DNA of 64,000 nucleotides from Acuticoccus kalidii (GTDB taxonomy: Bacteria > Pseudomonadota > Alphaproteobacteria > Rhizobiales > Amorphaceae): the NCBI RefSeq assembly GCF_021556395.1, contig NZ_JAKGCS010000008.1, positions 127,654-191,653 of the forward strand, written 5' to 3'. Shown in pieces: positions 45,867 to 54,770 of the stretch; position 1 is the stretch's first letter, and every line of letters begins with the position of its first letter. The translations under genes and the position numbers were made by a program. Under the pieces are notes generated by a model that was given only the letters and a program-made list of their open reading frames with translations, was not told the origin of the DNA and made no database searches.

Positions 45867-47733
45867 GGCGACCTGGCCGAGGATCTACGCCCAGACGGTC
45901 AAGGATCTCGCCTCGTTTCCCGGCCGCTTCGGCTTCGCTTGGCGCGTTGCCGCGATGTGCGCGATCGTGACCTGCCTTGCGATGCTCTACGAGATCCCGG
46001 AGGCGGCGATCAGCTGCTATCTCGTGATCTTCCTGATGCGGCCCGATTCCAGCGAAACGCTCGGCCAGGCGGTCGGCCTCATCGTCCTCGTCACGGTGAT
46101 CGTCGCGGTCATGGTGCCGCTGATCAACTCCACGATCGACTCGGTCGTGGTGCGCATCCTCATCATGGCGGGGGCCTCGTTCGTCGCCCTCTTCTTCGCC
46201 TCGGCGAGCACGCTCGGCGAGACCGCGGCGATCATCGGCCTCGTCATCGCGTTTGTCTTGTCGCTGGTGAGCGCGGTGCCGGCGGGGATCGTCGCCACCA
46301 TCGGCCTCAAGCTCGCCTGGGAGATGGTGGCGATGCCGATGGCCGTGATGATCGGCTTCCTTCTGATCTTCGGCCGTGGTCCGCAATCGATCGTCGCCGA
46401 GACGATCGCGCGGCGCATCGAGGCCGCCCGCCGCGCCTTCGCCGACCCGGACGACGACGACGCGGTGTTCGAGTGCCTCGACGAAGGCAACGCCGCCAGC
46501 CTGAAGCGGGTGATGGTCGCGCGCCTTCTCCATCTCGTGCCGTCTAAGCGGACGCGGTGGCTCGGCGGCGCATCGGAGGCGAGTTACCGCCTGCTCCTCG
46601 CCGCCGCGGCGCTGCCGCGCTCGGCCGCGGCGGAGCGCGACCGCCTCGCCGCCACATGCGGCGCGCATCACGAGGCGGTGGTCGCAGGGCGCGTCCCGCC
46701 GTCGCCCGAGCACGTCCTCGCCCCGACATCGCCGGCCGAAGCGGAAGCCTGGCGCGCCCTTGAGAGCCTCGCCGCACCCGATGGCGGCGGGCCGCCGAAA
46801 TCGGCCAAGGAGCCGCTCCTCGCGGCCGATGCGTTCACCAACCCCGTCCATCAGCGCTATGCGTTGAAGGCGACGGCGGCGGCGATGATCTGCTACCTCA
46901 TCTATACCGGCGTGAGCTGGCAGGGGATCCACACGGCGATGATCACCTGCTACGTCACCGCCCTCGGCACGACGGGCGAGACGGTGCACAAGCTCGTCCT
47001 GCGCATTCTCGGCTGTCTCTTCGGTGCCGCGCTCGGCGTCGCCTCGATCATGTTTATCATCCCGCATCTCGGCTCGGTCGGCGGGCTGATGATCCTCGTC
47101 TTCGTCGCCATCCTGATCGCGGGCTGGATCGCGGCGGGGGACGAGCGGATCGCTTATTCCGGCGTCCAGGTCGGCCTCGCCTTCCTCCTCACGATCCTCG
47201 ACGGGTTCGGGCCGAGCACCGACATGTCGAATGCCGGCGACCGGATCGCCGGCATCCTCCTCGGCAACACGATCATGTACGTGATCTTCACCCGCGTGTG
47301 GCCGCGCAGCGCGATCGTCGAGGTGAGGGAGAAGGCGGGCGAGATACTGAGCGGCCTTTCGCGCCTCGCGGCGATGGACCCGGCCGCGCGCGAGGCGGCG
47401 ACACCCGACATTGCCCGCATCGCGATGGCGCTCGGCCGCGCGCGCGATGCGCTGTTCACGCTCCCGTTCGAGCCGGCCCGCCTTCAGCCCGCGCGGGCGG
47501 AGGTCGAACGGCTCACGGGACTTCTCAATGCGGCAAGTGGGTTGCTGCCGTCGATCGCGCTATCGCGCGAGCGGCTCGACGGGGTCGCGGCCGAACTCGG
47601 CGAGGCGGCCACGGCGGTGCGGGCGGAGGAGGCCCGCCCGGACGGGATTGCGGAGGCAGAGCGCGCCGACGCGCCCATCGCGGCCGGGATCGAGGCCCCG
47701 ATGGCGCGCATCAGGGCGCTCTTCGCGACCTAG
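45850..47733 (+). CDS. mdtO: FUSC-family efflux transporter, MdtO/AaeB-like
   Basis: The 627-residue protein has two sets of membrane segments (about 28-175 and 335-470) separated and followed by soluble helical regions, the FUSC layout. The motif PEAAISCYLVIFLMRPDSSETL is typical of MdtO-type members. No mdtP-like outer-membrane channel follows; the operon ends at a hairpin with a T-run. Confidence 0.87.
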   Translation: MTPIAEATWPRIYAQTVKDLASFPGRFGFAWRVAAMCAIVTCLAMLYEIPEAAISCYLVIFLMRPDSSETLGQAVGLIVLVTVIVAVMVPLINSTIDSVVVRILIMAGASFVALFFASASTLGETAAIIGLVIAFVLSLVSAVPAGIVATIGLKLAWEMVAMPMAVMIGFLLIFGRGPQSIVAETIARRIEAARRAFADPDDDDAVFECLDEGNAASLKRVMVARLLHLVPSKRTRWLGGASEASYRLLLAAAALPRSAAAERDRLAATCGAHHEAVVAGRVPPSPEHVLAPTSPAEAEAWRALESLAAPDGGGPPKSAKEPLLAADAFTNPVHQRYALKATAAAMICYLIYTGVSWQGIHTAMITCYVTALGTTGETVHKLVLRILGCLFGAALGVASIMFIIPHLGSVGGLMILVFVAILIAGWIAAGDERIAYSGVQVGLAFLLTILDGFGPSTDMSNAGDRIAGILLGNTIMYVIFTRVWPRSAIVEVREKAGEILSGLSRLAAMDPAAREAATPDIARIAMALGRARDALFTLPFEPARLQPARAEVERLTGLLNAASGLLPSIALSRERLDGVAAELGEAATAVRAEEARPDGIAEAERADAPIAAGIEAPMARIRALFAT

Positions 47734-47739
47734 GCGAGG

Positions 47740-47758
47740 CGGCGCCCCGCGCCGTTTT
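47740..47758 (+). terminator. Intrinsic terminator after the mdtO-like gene
   Basis: A 5-bp stem CGGCG / CGCCG with a CCCCG loop is followed at once by TTTT. It lies seven bases after the stop codon and just inside the 3' edge of the convergent gene. Confidence 0.45.
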
Positions 47759-48827
47759 ATTGCGTGCCGAGGAAGACGAACGGCTCGCTCGGGACGAAAT
47801 CCTTGGTCGCGTCGCCGGAGAAGATGTTCGTCTGTTCCGGGCCGAGATCGAGCTTCATCGTCTCGCCGGTGTCCTGCGAGAAGTCGATCTGATTGAGGTC
47901 CACCCAGAAGGTGTTCGGCGTCAGCGCGGATTCGAAGAAATAGAGCTTGCGCGTCTGGTCGGAGACGGTGCGCCAGCGGGTCGACGAGATGTTCGGCTGA
48001 TCCGGCGTCGAGATGCCATAGGGCACCGACACGTTGCGGATCACCGAGAAGACGCCCGCAACGGCAAGGTTCGGCTCGTCGAATTTCGGGATCGCGTTCA
48101 CATAGAACGAGGCGCGGGCGAAGCGGTCGGCCGCGCGGTTCGTGCCCGGCAGGAACACGGTGCCGCCGATCTCCTGCCAATAATCGTCGAGGGCGAGCTG
48201 GCGCTGGAACGTCGGCGAGTTGGTCATCACCTGATAGGTCTTGCTGTGGTGGATGACCTGCTTGCCGTCGATATATTCGATGATCGCGCTGTCGCCGGTC
48301 GCGTCGGACAGCGACAAATGGAGCGTCGCGAGGCGGTCCTGCCCCGGCACATTGTCGGTGACGATGACGAACGGCTCGTCCTCCAGCGCCTCGACGGCCT
48401 CCGAGACGGTGGCGAAATTGTCGAGGACATATTGCGCCCAGGCGGCGATCGTCAGGCCCGGCTTGTCGCTGTCCTCAGGCGGATATTCCGATTCCACCAG
48501 CCACAGAACATTGGCGACGAGTCCTTCCTCGTTCATGCCGTCGGTCGTCGCGATGTCGTAGGCGGCGGAGATCACGCTGCCATATTTCGACGTCCATGTG
48601 ATGGAATCGGGCCCGGCTTCTCCGTTCCGCTCCATGCCGCGGGGAAAGATCCAAAGATTGGTGCCGACATCGGTCTTCCAATCCATCGAGCGGGCGGTGA
48701 TCACGGAATCGTCCGCGCCGAAATAGACGAGGCGCGTGCAAGCGAGGGCCTGTTGCGAAACCAGCGAGAACGCCAGCGTGCCCGCGAGGACGACGCGAGA
48801 CATTCGAGCGGGGGAGAAGATCGGCAT
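47757..48827 (-). CDS. Exported linear amide C-N hydrolase, choloylglycine hydrolase family
   Basis: The 356-residue protein has a signal peptide (residues 1-29, ending SQQALA) cut directly before Cys30. Signal cleavage itself would therefore expose the Cys nucleophile (CTRLVYFG). Family blocks include ARSMDWKTD, GMNEEGLVAN and the VMTNSPTFQRQL region. It is likely periplasmic, as known for Gram-negative penicillin V acylases and related amidases. I chose ATG 48827; 48911 adds a non-signal-like stretch, and 48803 is a shorter alternative. Paralogue of the gene at 40950. Confidence 0.88.
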   Translation of the reverse strand: MPIFSPARMSRVVLAGTLAFSLVSQQALACTRLVYFGADDSVITARSMDWKTDVGTNLWIFPRGMERNGEAGPDSITWTSKYGSVISAAYDIATTDGMNEEGLVANVLWLVESEYPPEDSDKPGLTIAAWAQYVLDNFATVSEAVEALEDEPFVIVTDNVPGQDRLATLHLSLSDATGDSAIIEYIDGKQVIHHSKTYQVMTNSPTFQRQLALDDYWQEIGGTVFLPGTNRAADRFARASFYVNAIPKFDEPNLAVAGVFSVIRNVSVPYGISTPDQPNISSTRWRTVSDQTRKLYFFESALTPNTFWVDLNQIDFSQDTGETMKLDLGPEQTNIFSGDATKDFVPSEPFVFLGTQ

Positions 48828-48927
48828 AAGGGTCACCAACGAGGGTTCGTGTCGCGTTCGGGCGACCCTATCGCTTGCGGTCGATGCAACGCAAATGGGC
48901 AAGGTGCGCAACGATAAGCAGGATCGA

Positions 48928-49818
48928 TCAAAGAGACGTTGCGAAAATATCTTTGACCCAATCTAAAAAGACCCTCAGGCGTCGCGAAAGTTGCCGGTTC
49001 TGCGGATAAAGTGCGTTGAGCGGTGTGGGGGCGGGCGGCGTGTCGGCCAGCACCTCGACCAAGGTGCCATGCGACAGCTCGTCCGTGAACCGATAGCTCG
49101 GGGCCTGGAGAAGGCCGAGCCCGGCGCGGGCGAGGTCGGCCGTGGTGTCGGCGCTGTCAGCCGAGACGGGGGCGGGGAGCGTGCGCAGCTCGACCTTGCC
49201 GCCACGCACGAATTCGAGCGGCATCACCTGGCCCGTCCGCGAGGAGATGAAGCCCACCATGTGGTGCCCGTCGAGATCGTCGATCGTCTTCGGGACGCCG
49301 TGGGCCGCGAGATAGGCAGGGCTCGCGCAGGTGATCTCCGGCAGCTCGCCGAGCGGGCGTAGGATCAGGCTGCTGTCCTCGGGCGTTCCGACCCGCAACA
49401 CGCAATCGATCCCGTCGCGCACGAGGTCGACGAAACGCTCGGTCTGGCCGAACTCGATGCTGAGCGCCGGATAGCGCGCGACGAAGGCCGCGAGATGGGG
49501 GACGAGGAAGGTGCGCGTCAGGAGGCCGGGCGCGTTCACCCGCAGGCGGCCGCGCGGGGTTTCCTCACGGTAGGCGCCATAGGCGTCCTCCATTTCGGTG
49601 AGGATCGCGCGGGCACGGCGGTGGAAGTCCTCGCCCTCGGCGGTCGGCGAGACGTGCCGTGTCGTCCGGGCGAGGAGGTGGGCGCCGAGCTCGCGCTCGA
49701 GCACCTTGATCGCCTCCGTCGCGGTGGAGCGCGCGATGCCCATCTCGCGGGCCGCGCCGCTGAAACTGCCACGCTCCACGATCCGCACGAAGAGCTGCAT
49801 GCGTTCGATCCGGTCCAT
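48928..49818 (-). CDS. LysR-family transcriptional regulator
   Basis: The 296-residue protein starts MDRIERMQLFVRIVERGSF, the standard LysR winged-helix start, with recognition helix near ARSTATEAIKVLE, followed by a periplasmic-binding-like effector domain. It is most like the CrgA/AaeR subgroup. Longer frames to 50247 run into the divergent SDR gene and are rejected. A dyad in the 96-bp divergent spacer suggests it controls the SDR pair. Confidence 0.9.
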   Translation of the reverse strand: MDRIERMQLFVRIVERGSFSGAAREMGIARSTATEAIKVLERELGAHLLARTTRHVSPTAEGEDFHRRARAILTEMEDAYGAYREETPRGRLRVNAPGLLTRTFLVPHLAAFVARYPALSIEFGQTERFVDLVRDGIDCVLRVGTPEDSSLILRPLGELPEITCASPAYLAAHGVPKTIDDLDGHHMVGFISSRTGQVMPLEFVRGGKVELRTLPAPVSADSADTTADLARAGLGLLQAPSYRFTDELSHGTLVEVLADTPPAPTPLNALYPQNRQLSRRLRVFLDWVKDIFATSL

Positions 49819-49839
49819 GCAGATTGTTCGCCTCAACCG

Positions 49840-49855
49840 AATTGCGATGTCAATT
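49840..49855. promoter_or_regulatory. Candidate LysR box in the divergent spacer
   Basis: AATTG-N6-CAATT is a perfect dyad located between the divergent LysR and SDR genes, 22 bp from the LysR start. Spacing and location fit a LysR regulator site. Confidence 0.5.
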
Positions 49856-49914
49856 GCGCGGCGATTGTTTCGCGGCGATCGCGCTGCATCTTCATGCCTG
49901 CAAAGGAGAACACC

Positions 49915-50655
49915 ATGCCTGACACGCACACGAAGACGGCCATCGTCACCGGGGCCTCGCGCGGGATCGGCGCCGAGATCGCAAAGGCGCTCGCCGGTGA
50001 CGGGTTCGCGGTCGTCGTCAATTATGCCCACAGCGCCGACAAGGCCGAGGCGCTGGTCGGCGAGATCGAGGCGAAGGGCGGCAGAGCGGTTGCCCTCCGG
50101 GCCGATCTTGCCGCGCCGGACGGGGCAAAGGCGCTGTTCGACGGGGCGGAGGCAGCGTTCGGCTCGGTCGACATCCTCGTCAACAATGCCGGCATCATGC
50201 AGCTCGCGCCGATCGCCGAGACCGGCGACGCGATGCTCGACGCGCACCTCGCGACCAATCTCGCCGGTCCCTTCCGCACGATGCGCGAGGCGGCGAAGCG
50301 GCTGAAAGATGGCGGGCGCATCATCAACTTTTCATCGAGCGTCGTCGGCCTCTATCAGCCGACTTATGGGGCCTATGTCGCGACCAAGGCGGCGATCGAG
50401 GCGCTGACCAAGGTGCTCGCCAAGGAACTCGGCCCGCGCGGCATCACGGTGAACGCGGTCGCGCCGGGGCCGGTCGCGACCGAGCTCTTCCTTTCCGACA
50501 AGAGCGAAGAGCTCGTCGCCCGGATCGCGGGCATGAACCCGTTCGGCCGATTGGGCGAACCCGTCGACATCGCGCGCGTCGTCCGCTTCCTCGCGTCGGA
50601 GGACAGCGGCTGGATCAACGCGCAGACGATCCGGGTAAACGGCGGGATGGTCTGA
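49915..50655 (+). CDS. Short-chain dehydrogenase/reductase (classical SDR)
   Basis: The 246-residue oxidoreductase has the NAD(P) motif TGASRGIG at residues 12-19, NNAG near 91, catalytic Ser and YVATK near 154, and the PG motif. The Arg after the first Ser and AHSADKAEALV suggest NADPH use. Excellent AAAGGAG site before ATG 49915. Substrate unknown. Overlaps the next SDR by one base, so the two are cotranscribed and probably under the LysR gene. Confidence 0.9.
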   Translation: MPDTHTKTAIVTGASRGIGAEIAKALAGDGFAVVVNYAHSADKAEALVGEIEAKGGRAVALRADLAAPDGAKALFDGAEAAFGSVDILVNNAGIMQLAPIAETGDAMLDAHLATNLAGPFRTMREAAKRLKDGGRIINFSSSVVGLYQPTYGAYVATKAAIEALTKVLAKELGPRGITVNAVAPGPVATELFLSDKSEELVARIAGMNPFGRLGEPVDIARVVRFLASEDSGWINAQTIRVNGGMV

Positions 50656-51539
50656 TGGCGCGGATCCTCGTAACGGGCGCGTCGAGCGGCTTCGGCGCGA
50701 TGGCGTCGGAGGCGCTCGCCCGCGACGGACACCACGTGTTCGCGACGATGCGCGACCCGGAGGCGCATGGCGGCGAGCCGGCGGCGCGGATCGCCGCGCT
50801 CGCGGCCGAGGGGCTCGACATCGCGGCCCTGCGGCTCGACGTCACCGACGAGGCCTCCGTCGCGACGGCGGTCGAGGAGGCGGTCGCCGTTGCCGGCGGG
50901 ATCGACGTTCTGATCCACAATGCGGGTCACATGGTCTTCGGCCCGGCCGAGGCCTTCACCCCGGCGCAGCTCGCTGCCCTTTACGACGTCAACGTTCTCG
51001 GCACCCAGCGCCTCAATCGCGCCGCCCTTCCGCAAATGCGCGCACGGGGCGACGGATTGGTGATCTGGGTCGGCTCGAGTTCGACGCGTGGCGGCACGCC
51101 GCCATACCTCGCGCCCTATTTTGCGGCCAAGGCGGCGATGGATGCGCTGGCGCAGAGTTACGCCTTGGAGCTGGCCCGCTTCGGGATCGAGACCAGCATC
51201 GTCGTGCCCGGCGCCTTCACCGGCGGGACGCAGCACTTCGCCCATGCCGGCCGGCCGGAAGACACCGCACGCGCCGAGGCGTGGTGGTCCGGCCCCTATC
51301 GGGGTGTCGACCAGCGCGTTCTCGACGGGCTCGCCCGGCTCGAGCCGGCCGATGCCGATCCCACCGCCGTCGGCCGCGAGATCGCCCGGATCGTGGCGCT
51401 GCCGAAAGGCCGTCGCCCGTTCCGCAGCCACATCGATCCGTCGGCGGACGGGGCCGAGATCGTCAACGGTGTCGCCGATCGGGTGCGCGCCCAACTCGCC
51501 GAACGGATCGGCCTGTCCGATCTCCTGCGCCCCGCTTGA
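50655..51539 (+). CDS. Short-chain dehydrogenase/reductase, second of the pair
   Basis: The 294-residue SDR has TGASSGFG near residues 7-14, HNAG near 92, a Ser-rich catalytic segment and YFAAK. Its C-terminal half is longer than in the first SDR and lacks a membrane segment. The start codon shares its A with the upstream TGA. Substrate unknown. Confidence 0.88.
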   Translation: MARILVTGASSGFGAMASEALARDGHHVFATMRDPEAHGGEPAARIAALAAEGLDIAALRLDVTDEASVATAVEEAVAVAGGIDVLIHNAGHMVFGPAEAFTPAQLAALYDVNVLGTQRLNRAALPQMRARGDGLVIWVGSSSTRGGTPPYLAPYFAAKAAMDALAQSYALELARFGIETSIVVPGAFTGGTQHFAHAGRPEDTARAEAWWSGPYRGVDQRVLDGLARLEPADADPTAVGREIARIVALPKGRRPFRSHIDPSADGAEIVNGVADRVRAQLAERIGLSDLLRPA

Positions 51540-51750
51540 GCGGAAGGCCGGCCGGGCGGGCCCGGATCCGTGTGGCGGCGCCTTTGCTGCGCCCGACGGC
51601 GCGCATGCGGCGGCTTCATCGTCCCGCGTTCCGGGCGGCGTCTTGCCAGAGCGGGCGCGGGCTTCTAACAGTTGTCCGAATGACTCGTGCCCGGCGTCAT
51701 GATGCGGCGACACCTCGCCGGGCCCCGGCACGGTGATGGGCGGAGCGGCG

Positions 51751-52533
51751 ATGGCGAAGGTGGCGCGGGGCCAGTGGCAGACGGTCGAGGCGGCGCTCAC
51801 CGACGAGATCGCCGCCGGCGCCTTCGGCGAAACGATGCAGCTCCCGACCGAAGCGGCGATGATGGAGCGATTCGGCGTCGGCCGGCACAGCGTGCGCCGC
51901 GCGGTCGCCGCGCTCGAGCGTCGCGGTCTCGTCGACGTGCGCCAGGGGAAGGGGGTCTTCGTCCGGGCGAACCGGCTCGATTACCGCCTGTCAAACCGCA
52001 CCCGCTTTTCGCAAAATCTACTCGGGCAGGGCCGCGAGCCGTCCGGCCAGTCCTTGCGCGAGGAGGAGATCGACGCGCCAGACCATGTTGCCGAGGCGCT
52101 GCGTCTGCCGCCCGGCGAACGCGTCTACCATATCGTGCGGCGCGGCCTTGCCGACGAGGAGGTCGTGAACGTCTCGAACGCCTATTATCCGGTGCGCCGT
52201 TTTCCGGGCCTCGTCGAAGCGCGCCGGATCGGGCGCAGCACCACCGCCGCGCTCGCCGAATATGGCGTCAACGACTATATCCGCCTCAGGACCGACCTTG
52301 TCGTCAGGATGCCGACGGCCGAGGAGGCGCGCCAGCTCCAACAGTCGCCCACCGAGCCGGTGATCATCACGAAGAAGGTCGACGTCGACATGAAGGGCGT
52401 GCCGATTTCCTATTCGGAATCGGTGTGGCCGAGCGAGCGGGTGCAATTCTCGATCGACAACACGTCGAAGCTCCTCGACGTGCTCGCCGAAGCGGGGGCC
52501 GCGGAGAGCGCCGAAGCGAACGACCCCCGTTAA
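51751..52533 (+). CDS. GntR-family regulator with UTRA domain (HutC/PhnF type)
   Basis: Residues 1-75 form the winged helix (LPTEAAMMERFGVGRHSVRRAVAALERRGLV) with the RQGKGVFV wing. The UTRA ligand domain follows to the C-terminus. ATG 51751 has a GGAG site five bases upstream; two earlier in-frame starts (51733 GTG, 51736 ATG) lack one. It is convergent with dgcA. It may regulate the D-glutamate genes, but that is inferred only from position. Confidence 0.87.
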   Translation: MAKVARGQWQTVEAALTDEIAAGAFGETMQLPTEAAMMERFGVGRHSVRRAVAALERRGLVDVRQGKGVFVRANRLDYRLSNRTRFSQNLLGQGREPSGQSLREEEIDAPDHVAEALRLPPGERVYHIVRRGLADEEVVNVSNAYYPVRRFPGLVEARRIGRSTTAALAEYGVNDYIRLRTDLVVRMPTAEEARQLQQSPTEPVIITKKVDVDMKGVPISYSESVWPSERVQFSIDNTSKLLDVLAEAGAAESAEANDPR

Positions 52534-52577
52534 CGGGGCGCGCTCGGCTTCAGACCAGCCCTCGCTTTATGGGAGCG

Positions 52578-52614
52578 GAGCGGCCGGACGGAGGCCGCTC
52601 GATCGGAAACGATC
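52578..52614. terminator. Double hairpin between convergent gntR-like and dgcA genes
   Basis: An 8-bp stem GAGCGGCC / GGCCGCTC with a 7-base loop (52578-52600) is followed at once by GATCG-GAAA-CGATC (52601-52614), a GNRA-type tetraloop hairpin. Placed between two convergent genes, it likely ends both. Confidence 0.4.
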
Positions 52615-52651
52615 GCGGAATCCGACCGGCGCGTCTCGGTGCGGGGAGGCG

Positions 52652-53632
52652 CTATCCCCACAGCTCCGGCAAGGGCGGGTTCACCTTCGATTCCTCGAAG
52701 ATCAGCCCCGGCGAGCGGTCGTGCGCGAGGAGGAGCGGGCCGTCGAGGTCGACGAAATCGGCGCCCTGGCCGGTGTAGATCGCCGGCGCGATGCCGAGCG
52801 ACGTCGTCAGCATGCAGCCCATCATCACCTTGAAGTTCTTCTCGCGGGCCGCCTTGATGAGGTCGAGCGCTTCGGTCACGCCGCCCGCCTTGTCGAGCTT
52901 CACGTTCACCGCGTCATAGCGCTTCACGAGCTTGTCGAGATCGGCGGCGACATGGACGCTCTCGTCGGCGCAGATCGGCACCGGATGCGACACGGTGGCG
53001 AGGACGCCGTCGCGCCCGGCCGGAAGCGGTTGCTCGATCAACTCGACGCCCGCATTCGCGCAGGCCCGCATATTCAGGAGGAGATTGCGCTCGTTCCATC
53101 CCTCGTTGGCGTCGACGATGAGCGCGGCGTCGGGGCGCGCCTTGCGGACGGCGGCGATGCGCGCGGCATCGTCGCCCGGAGCGCCGAGCTTGACTTTGAG
53201 GAGCGGATATTCGGCCGCGTTGCGTGCCTTCTCCGACATCACCGACGGCTCGTCGACGGAGATCGTGTAGGCGGTGAGGAGCGGCTGCGGGACGATGCCG
53301 AGAATGTCGGCGGCATGGCGGGCGGTCCGCTTCGCCTCGAGGTCGATCAAGGCGCAGTCGAGCGCGTTGCGCGCCGCGCCGGCCTTCATCCCCTCGCGGA
53401 GCGCGAAACGGTTCATGCCGTGCCCGATCGCCTCGCGCATCTCCTCGATCTCGGCGATCACCCCTTCGACGCTCTCGCCATAGCGCGGATAGGGCACGGC
53501 CTCGCCGCGGCCCTGATGATCCCCATCGATCAGCGTCACCACCACGACGCGAGCGATCGTCCTCCGTTCGCGCGAGATGTTGAACGAGGATGCGATTGGG
53601 AATTCCTCAGCGGCAACGGCGAGGTTGATCAT
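52652..53632 (-). CDS. dgcA: N-acetyl-D-glutamate racemase DgcA (enolase superfamily)
   Basis: The 326-residue enzyme has the dipeptide-epimerase-like layout: KVKLG near residue 158, DANEGW, EQPLP, ADESV, and the second catalytic lysine in VNVKLDKAGG. DgcA homologues racemise N-acetyl-D-glutamate to the L form after DgcN acetylation. The 4-bp overlap with dgcN supports this role over generic L-Ala-D/L-Glu epimerase, which would be the other reading. Confidence 0.85.
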   Translation of the reverse strand: MINLAVAAEEFPIASSFNISRERRTIARVVVVTLIDGDHQGRGEAVPYPRYGESVEGVIAEIEEMREAIGHGMNRFALREGMKAGAARNALDCALIDLEAKRTARHAADILGIVPQPLLTAYTISVDEPSVMSEKARNAAEYPLLKVKLGAPGDDAARIAAVRKARPDAALIVDANEGWNERNLLLNMRACANAGVELIEQPLPAGRDGVLATVSHPVPICADESVHVAADLDKLVKRYDAVNVKLDKAGGVTEALDLIKAAREKNFKVMMGCMLTTSLGIAPAIYTGQGADFVDLDGPLLLAHDRSPGLIFEESKVNPPLPELWG

Positions 53633-54642
53633 TTTCCGTACTCTTGCGTGATGCGGTCCACAATGGACTCGACCCCGAAACGCATGGGATCCGTTGCGGG
53701 AAGGTTATAGTCTGCGGCCGCCTTGTCGAGGATGGCGCGCGCCTCGTCCCCATCTTCAAAGGCGGCGGTGTTGATCGCGATGCCCACCGGCTTGATCGCC
53801 GGGTTGGTGAGCTTGCCGAGCGCCACCGTCATGTCGATCACGTCGCCGATGGTCGGCAGCGGGGTCTTCACGCCGCGCATATTGGTGCGCGTCGGTTCGT
53901 GGCAGACGACGAAGGCGTCGGGCTGCGCCCCGTGCAGGAGGCCGAGCGAGACGCCGGCGAACGAGGGATGGAAGAGCGAGCCTTGCCCCTCGACGAGCTG
54001 CCAGGCGTTCTCGCCGGTCGCCGGCGCGATCCACTCGGCCGCACCGGAGATGAAATCGGCGACCACCGCGTCGATCGCGACCCCGCGCCCGGAGATGAAC
54101 ACCCCGGTCTGCCCGGTGGCGCAAAAGGTCGCGTCGAATCCGGCATTCTGCATTCCCGCCTCGATCGCGAGCGCGGTATACTTCTTGCCGACCGAGCAAT
54201 CGGTCCCGACGGTGAGGAGGCGCTTGCCGGGACGCTTTACGCCCTTTCCGGTCTCGAACGTCTGAGAGGAACGGCGCACATCGAAGAGGTTGCGGCCGTT
54301 GCGTTTCGCGGCTTCGGCGATCGCCGGCACGTCGCCGAGGCGGGAGTGGAGGCCGGCGGCGACATCCATCCCGGCATCAAGTCCGTCGACGATCGATTGG
54401 ACCCAGTGGTCGGGGAGTTTGCCACCGGCATTGACGACGCCGACGATCATGGTGCGGGCGCCTTTGTCGGCGGCCTCGCGCGCGTTCATCTCGGGGAGCT
54501 TGGCGTCCGCATTGCATCCGGGAAGTCGCCATTGGCCGACGCACCAGTCACGGCGCCAGTCGACGATGCCGAGGGCCGTCTTCGCGGCGAGCGCGTCGGG
54601 CACATCGCCCAGAAACAGGAGGTAGGGTCGTTCGAGTTCCAT
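53629..54642 (-). CDS. dgcN: DgcN, D-glutamate N-acetyltransferase (DUF1611 family)
   Basis: The 337-residue protein has a DUF1611-type layout with a P-loop-like segment VGTDCSVGKKYTAL and HSRLGDVP near the middle. DgcN acetylates D-glutamate in the D-Glu catabolic pathway described from marine bacteria. ATG 54642 (MELERPYLLFLGD) is preferred over a TTG at 54684. First gene of dgcN-dgcA; divergent from the mla-like operon. Confidence 0.83.
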   Translation of the reverse strand: MELERPYLLFLGDVPDALAAKTALGIVDWRRDWCVGQWRLPGCNADAKLPEMNAREAADKGARTMIVGVVNAGGKLPDHWVQSIVDGLDAGMDVAAGLHSRLGDVPAIAEAAKRNGRNLFDVRRSSQTFETGKGVKRPGKRLLTVGTDCSVGKKYTALAIEAGMQNAGFDATFCATGQTGVFISGRGVAIDAVVADFISGAAEWIAPATGENAWQLVEGQGSLFHPSFAGVSLGLLHGAQPDAFVVCHEPTRTNMRGVKTPLPTIGDVIDMTVALGKLTNPAIKPVGIAINTAAFEDGDEARAILDKAAADYNLPATDPMRFGVESIVDRITQEYGK

Positions 54643-54770
54643 CGCGATGAATCCCGCTGTGAGGAATTTGCAGCACTGTTGCAACGCCGTTCAGCATTAG
54701 GACCGGAGACTGGTGACTGAGATCGGAGAAGCCGTTACCAGCTAACATACACAAGGATTTTTGCCAGACG

